A stretch of 55,797 nucleotides of DNA, taken from Chitinophagaceae bacterium UBA7600 (GTDB lineage Bacteria > Bacteroidota > Bacteroidia > Chitinophagales > Chitinophagaceae). The notes under the pieces were generated by a model. It searched no databases, was not told the DNA's origin, and saw nothing but the letters and a program-made list of their open reading frames with translations. The DNA lies in NCBI GenBank assembly GCA_002478885.1, contig DLKC01000095.1, forward strand, positions 1 to 55,797. Reading direction: 5' to 3'. Each line of letters begins with the position of its first letter. Position 1 is the stretch's first letter. This document shows positions 53,034 to 55,797 of this stretch, piece by piece. A program made the position numbers and the translations under genes.

Positions 53034-53064
53034 TAAAAATAAGCTATTAGCGCAAGGATGCAAA
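53034..53064 (-). promoter_or_regulatory. Candidate promoter of the macroglobulin gene pair
   Basis: On the minus strand a TTTG is followed after 19 bp by TATTTTTA, close to the Bacteroidota TTTG/TAnnTTTG pattern. It lies 17 bp before the ATG, so the leader would be very short. Confidence 0.4.
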
Positions 53065-53100
53065 TCTGCCCGGGATTACATACAGCTTACAAAACATTCT

Positions 53101-53298
53101 GGGCCCGGCTTGTGCTATCTATTGGGCTTTTGTTGCGTCGCACACTTGTGCGCTTAGCTCCCGATTCAGCAACAACGGGAAATGCCCAAGCCATTTCAGC
53201 AACAAAAAACCGGTTCAGAAACTCCAGCCTTCAGCAATGTTCTGCAGTACAAGTGTGCGACGCAAGAGGCGATGCCATGTAATACATGAGCCGGGACC
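53101..53298. repeat. Complete paired palindromic element (best-preserved copy)
   Basis: The outer ends GGGCCCGGC (53101-53109) and GCCGGGACC (53290-53298) and the cores GTTGCGTCGCACACTTGTGC (53132-53151) and GTACAAGTGTGCGACGCAAG (53247-53266) define a 198-bp imperfect palindrome with a 95-bp interior. It lies 14 bp beyond the HAD-phosphatase stop codon. Confidence 0.9.
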
Positions 53299-53311
53299 AG
53301 AAGAAAATACC

Positions 53312-53971
53312 CTATTGCAAAAGGTTTAAATGCAGCATGCCAAAATTCTGCAAAGAGGAAAGTTTTAGATCAGCTGCAGCCCAGCGTTCTTCTTTTACCT
53401 GGCTGTGATGCGGTACCACAACGCATTTCATGCGCGCAGCTTTTGCGGCGATCATGCCGGGGAAGGAGTCTTCGAAACAAAGGCAATCGAGCGGATTGGA
53501 ATTTAGTGTGGAAGCGCAATCGAGGTACACCTGGGGATGCGGTTTACCATGCGGAAGATACTCGGCGGTTGCGGTGCCATTTACATATTTGCCGATGCCA
53601 CATATTTTTATAACAAGATCGATGAGTGCCTGTGGCGAAGAAGAGGCAATGCCAATTTTAAAATTGCGCTCTATAAAAAAGCGAAAGATATGATGAACGC
53701 CCGGCATCATCCTTCCTTTGGCATCTACTTTTTGCATCACTTTTTCAAAGATGAGCTTTTCGGCCCTTGCATGTTCGGCATCACCAAGATTGAACTGGTG
53801 AAACCACCATTGCACAAACTCTTTCGTACGTAGACCCGTGGTTGTATTGTACTGCTCTTCTGATAAGCTTACGCCATACATCCTGAAAACCTCGTCTGCC
53901 GCTTCATTCCACAACGGTTCACTGTCGATAAGTAACCCATCCATATCAAAAATCACCGTAGTCAGTTGCAT
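53312..53971 (-). CDS. HAD-family phosphatase (YniC / beta-phosphoglucomutase-like)
   Basis: A 219-residue cytosolic haloacid-dehalogenase-type enzyme. Motif I is DMDGLLIDSE (nucleophile Asp9 and acid Asp11), motif II is ASSSPQALI, motif III is in GKPHPQVYL (Lys) and motif IV is CFEDSFPGM. A helical cap lies between about 17 and 85. Length and the HPxxYL segment suit the 2-deoxyglucose-6-phosphate phosphatase (YniC/HxpB) or beta-phosphoglucomutase subgroup. A TATATTTG box on the minus strand (53991-53998) about 20 bp upstream matches the Bacteroidota -7 element. It follows mutS on the same strand with a 124-bp gap and may have its own promoter there. The substrate is likely a small sugar phosphate. 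Confidence 0.9.
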   Translation of the reverse strand: MQLTTVIFDMDGLLIDSEPLWNEAADEVFRMYGVSLSEEQYNTTTGLRTKEFVQWWFHQFNLGDAEHARAEKLIFEKVMQKVDAKGRMMPGVHHIFRFFIERNFKIGIASSSPQALIDLVIKICGIGKYVNGTATAEYLPHGKPHPQVYLDCASTLNSNPLDCLCFEDSFPGMIAAKAARMKCVVVPHHSQVKEERWAAADLKLSSLQNFGMLHLNLLQ

Positions 53972-53990
53972 GTGTATTTTTTAGCGTGTG

Positions 53991-53998
53991 CAAATATA
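53991..53998 (-). promoter_or_regulatory. Candidate -7 promoter element of the HAD phosphatase gene
   Basis: TATATTTG on the minus strand matches TAnnTTTG exactly and lies 19 bp before the ATG. No TTTG at -33 is seen, so support is partial. Confidence 0.4.
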
Positions 53999-54095
53999 GT
54001 GTGCGGGCTTATTTGTCGCCGGATGTGGAAAGAAAGCTTGTATTATATTTTTCCACTTTTATTTTTACTGGTAGATGCAAGGCTGGTTGCGGCAA

Positions 54096-55797
54096 TTATT
54101 TAAGCGTTCCTTTTATTTCATTCAGCTTCATCAACGCTTCCACGGGCGTGAGACGGTTGATGTCTATCGATTCGAGCAGTTTACGGATATTGTCAAAGGT
54201 TTCGGTGTGTACATCAAAAATGGATAGCTGCATTTGCGGCGTATTCAGCTTTTTTACCTTGTTGTCGAGCCGAATAGTTGTTGTGTTGCTTTCTTCCGGG
54301 TCATCTATATTTTTTTCTTCCAGTTGAAGCAAAATTTCGTTGGCGCGGTTGATGAGTTCGGGAGGCATGCCAGCCATTTTCGCTACATGAATACCAAAGC
54401 TATGTGTGCTGCCACCTGGTGCAAGTTTGCGCAGGAAAATAATTTTATTGCCAACCTCTTTATTGGTAATGTGATAGTTTTTTACACGGGGTAATTTATT
54501 CTCCAGTTCATTCAATTCATGGTAATGCGTTGCAAACAACGTTTTTGGAGCAGCAGTTGAGTTGTGCAAAAACTCTACAATGCTCCATGCTATCGAAATG
54601 CCATCATAGGTAGATGTGCCGCGGCCGATCTCGTCGAGCAACACAAGGCTGCGCCGGGAAATATTGTTGATGATGCTGGCGGTTTCATTCATTTCTACCA
54701 TAAAGGTGCTTTCGCCTCCACTAAGGTTATCGCTTGCGCCAACACGAGTAAATATTTTATCAGTCAACGGTATTTTCGCAGCTGTTGCCGGCACAAAACT
54801 TCCCATGTGCGCCATCAGCGTTACCAATGCTGTCTGCCTGAGCAGCGCGCTTTTACCGCTCATGTTTGGGCCGGTAAGAATAATCACCTGCTGTTGCTCG
54901 GGATCGAGAACAAGATCATTCGAAACATAATGATCGCCAGCTGCAAGGTACCGCTCTATTACCGGGTGCCTGCATTCTTTTACATCGAAATGAAAACCTT
55001 CGTGCAACTCGGGTTTTTTATAGTTGTAGGCTACAGCATTGCTGGCAAAACACAAAAGACAGTCGAGTATGGCGAGCATATTTCCATTCACCTGTATGGA
55101 AGCAATATAGTCCTGCAACTCGGTAAGCAGCTTGTCGTAACACGCCCCTTCGATGGCCATTATTTTATCTTCGGCTCCCGTAATTTTTTCTTCATATTCT
55201 TTTAGCTCAGGCGTTATATAACGCTCGGCATTGCTGAGCGTTTGTTTGCGGATCCATGCTGCAGGCACTTTGCTTTTATGCGAATTGGTTACTTCAAGGT
55301 AGTAGCCAAATACATTGTTGAAACTTATCCTGAGTGAACTGATCCCCGTTTTCTCAGCTTCGGTTTGCTGAATGTTTAATAAGTATTCTTTGCCGCCTTT
55401 TGCGATCTTTCTAAGTGTGTCGAGTTCCTCTATTACGCCGTCGTTGATCACGCCGCCCTTGCTTACGGTCACAGGCGGGTGTTCCGTTATTTCAGCGAAT
55501 ATTTTTTCACTGATATAATGGCAGGGGTTCAACGCGTCGGAGAGCCTGTTGAGATATTGATTCGGCGACACGCTGCAAATTTGTTTTACTTGGCTGCTGT
55601 ATTCAAGCCCTTTTGCGAGTTGAATCACTTCACGGGGATTGATCTTCCTGGACGGAATTTTACTCGCCAGCCTTTCAATATCGCCACACTGCTTAATGAG
55701 GTGGTGAAGATTCTTTCTTTCATCCGGTTCTTTAATAAAGTACTCAACAAGATCGAGCCTTTCATTTATTTTTTTGATGTCGCGCAGAGGCAGCACC
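54096..55797 (-). CDS. mutS: DNA mismatch repair ATPase MutS (C-terminal two-thirds, partial)
   Basis: About 567 residues are visible, and the gene runs off the right edge because the frame is still open there. It starts within the lever/core domain (PLRDIKKINERLDLVEYF), passes the clamp (a coiled region around KEYLLNIQQTEAEKTGISSL and LEVTNSHKSKVP), then the ATPase: Walker A GPNMSGKSALLRQ, ST-motif segment GGESTFMVEM, Walker B SLVLLDEIGRGTS and DGISIAWSI, then THYHEL. The GGSTHSFGIHVAKMAGMP segment and a helix-turn-helix dimerisation tail follow. MutS recognises mismatches and recruits MutL. Walker A uses Ser rather than Gly after GPNM, which I believe is usual in Bacteroidota. The C-terminal beta-clamp-binding region is short. 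Confidence 0.97.
   Translation of the reverse strand, partial: VLPLRDIKKINERLDLVEYFIKEPDERKNLHHLIKQCGDIERLASKIPSRKINPREVIQLAKGLEYSSQVKQICSVSPNQYLNRLSDALNPCHYISEKIFAEITEHPPVTVSKGGVINDGVIEELDTLRKIAKGGKEYLLNIQQTEAEKTGISSLRISFNNVFGYYLEVTNSHKSKVPAAWIRKQTLSNAERYITPELKEYEEKITGAEDKIMAIEGACYDKLLTELQDYIASIQVNGNMLAILDCLLCFASNAVAYNYKKPELHEGFHFDVKECRHPVIERYLAAGDHYVSNDLVLDPEQQQVIILTGPNMSGKSALLRQTALVTLMAHMGSFVPATAAKIPLTDKIFTRVGASDNLSGGESTFMVEMNETASIINNISRRSLVLLDEIGRGTSTYDGISIAWSIVEFLHNSTAAPKTLFATHYHELNELENKLPRVKNYHITNKEVGNKIIFLRKLAPGGSTHSFGIHVAKMAGMPPELINRANEILLQLEEKNIDDPEESNTTTIRLDNKVKKLNTPQMQLSIFDVHTETFDNIRKLLESIDINRLTPVEALMKLNEIKGTLK

Noticed and set aside
1477..53298. CRISPR array as an explanation of the repeated 20-bp core
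   Set aside because: Copies are kilobases apart, occur in both orientations and lack regular spacers or cas genes.

Overview
The window looks like a chromosomal segment of a Bacteroidota member, most likely Chitinophagaceae. The support is a type IX secretion (T9SS) C-terminal sorting domain, a SusC-type plug domain, secreted proteins whose signal peptides end in AQ, TTTG/TAnnTTT-type promoter candidates, and few Shine-Dalgarno signals. No rRNA, tRNA, CRISPR array, prophage or intact insertion sequence was seen. Both edges cut genes: a TPR-like protein on the left and mutS on the right.

Layout. (1) 1-2252: end of a TPR-like protein, a DUF5009-type membrane acyltransferase and a nucleoside deaminase. 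(2) 2773-11822, all minus strand: an NtrY/NtrC-like two-component pair beside a complete MacAB-TolC-type tripartite ABC efflux operon (adaptor, outer membrane channel, ATPase, two FtsX-type permeases). A perfect palindrome, a tandem second site and a sigma-54-like promoter lie upstream of the adaptor gene, so the pair probably controls this operon. (3) 12126-23096: mostly housekeeping or orphan genes (DUF1415, class A beta-lactamase-like hydrolase, NTF2-like lipoprotein, RDD protein, DUF3857 protein, FUSC protein, TspO, methyltransferase, thioesterase, XdhC). (4) 23435-30223: a T9SS-exported esterase, the decayed C-terminus of another T9SS protein, an APC permease, a D-aminoacylase-like lipoprotein and a GH43 enzyme. 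(5) 30375-37830: a flotillin-like SPFH protein, a NitT/TauT-type ABC ATPase and permease, a substrate-binding protein fused to an OmpA peptidoglycan-binding domain, a two-TM coiled-coil (PspA-like) protein and another coiled-coil protein. This is the best candidate for an undescribed system, probably one that maintains or senses the envelope. (6) 38688-53017: an FAD oxidoreductase and two giant tandem alpha-2-macroglobulins. One keeps the thioester motif and carries an inserted SusC-like plug; the other has Ser in place of the thioester Cys. (7) 53312-end: a HAD phosphatase and mutS.

The most striking non-coding signal is a family of imperfect palindromic elements. It has about 20 clear 20-bp cores plus about 4 degraded ones, almost all in intergenic DNA. 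Most lie just beyond a stop codon, and several sit inside presumed operons. The arms have the core GTTGCGTCGCACACTTGTAC or its reverse complement and GGGCCCGGC-like outer ends. Paired and solo copies tend to differ in core sequence.
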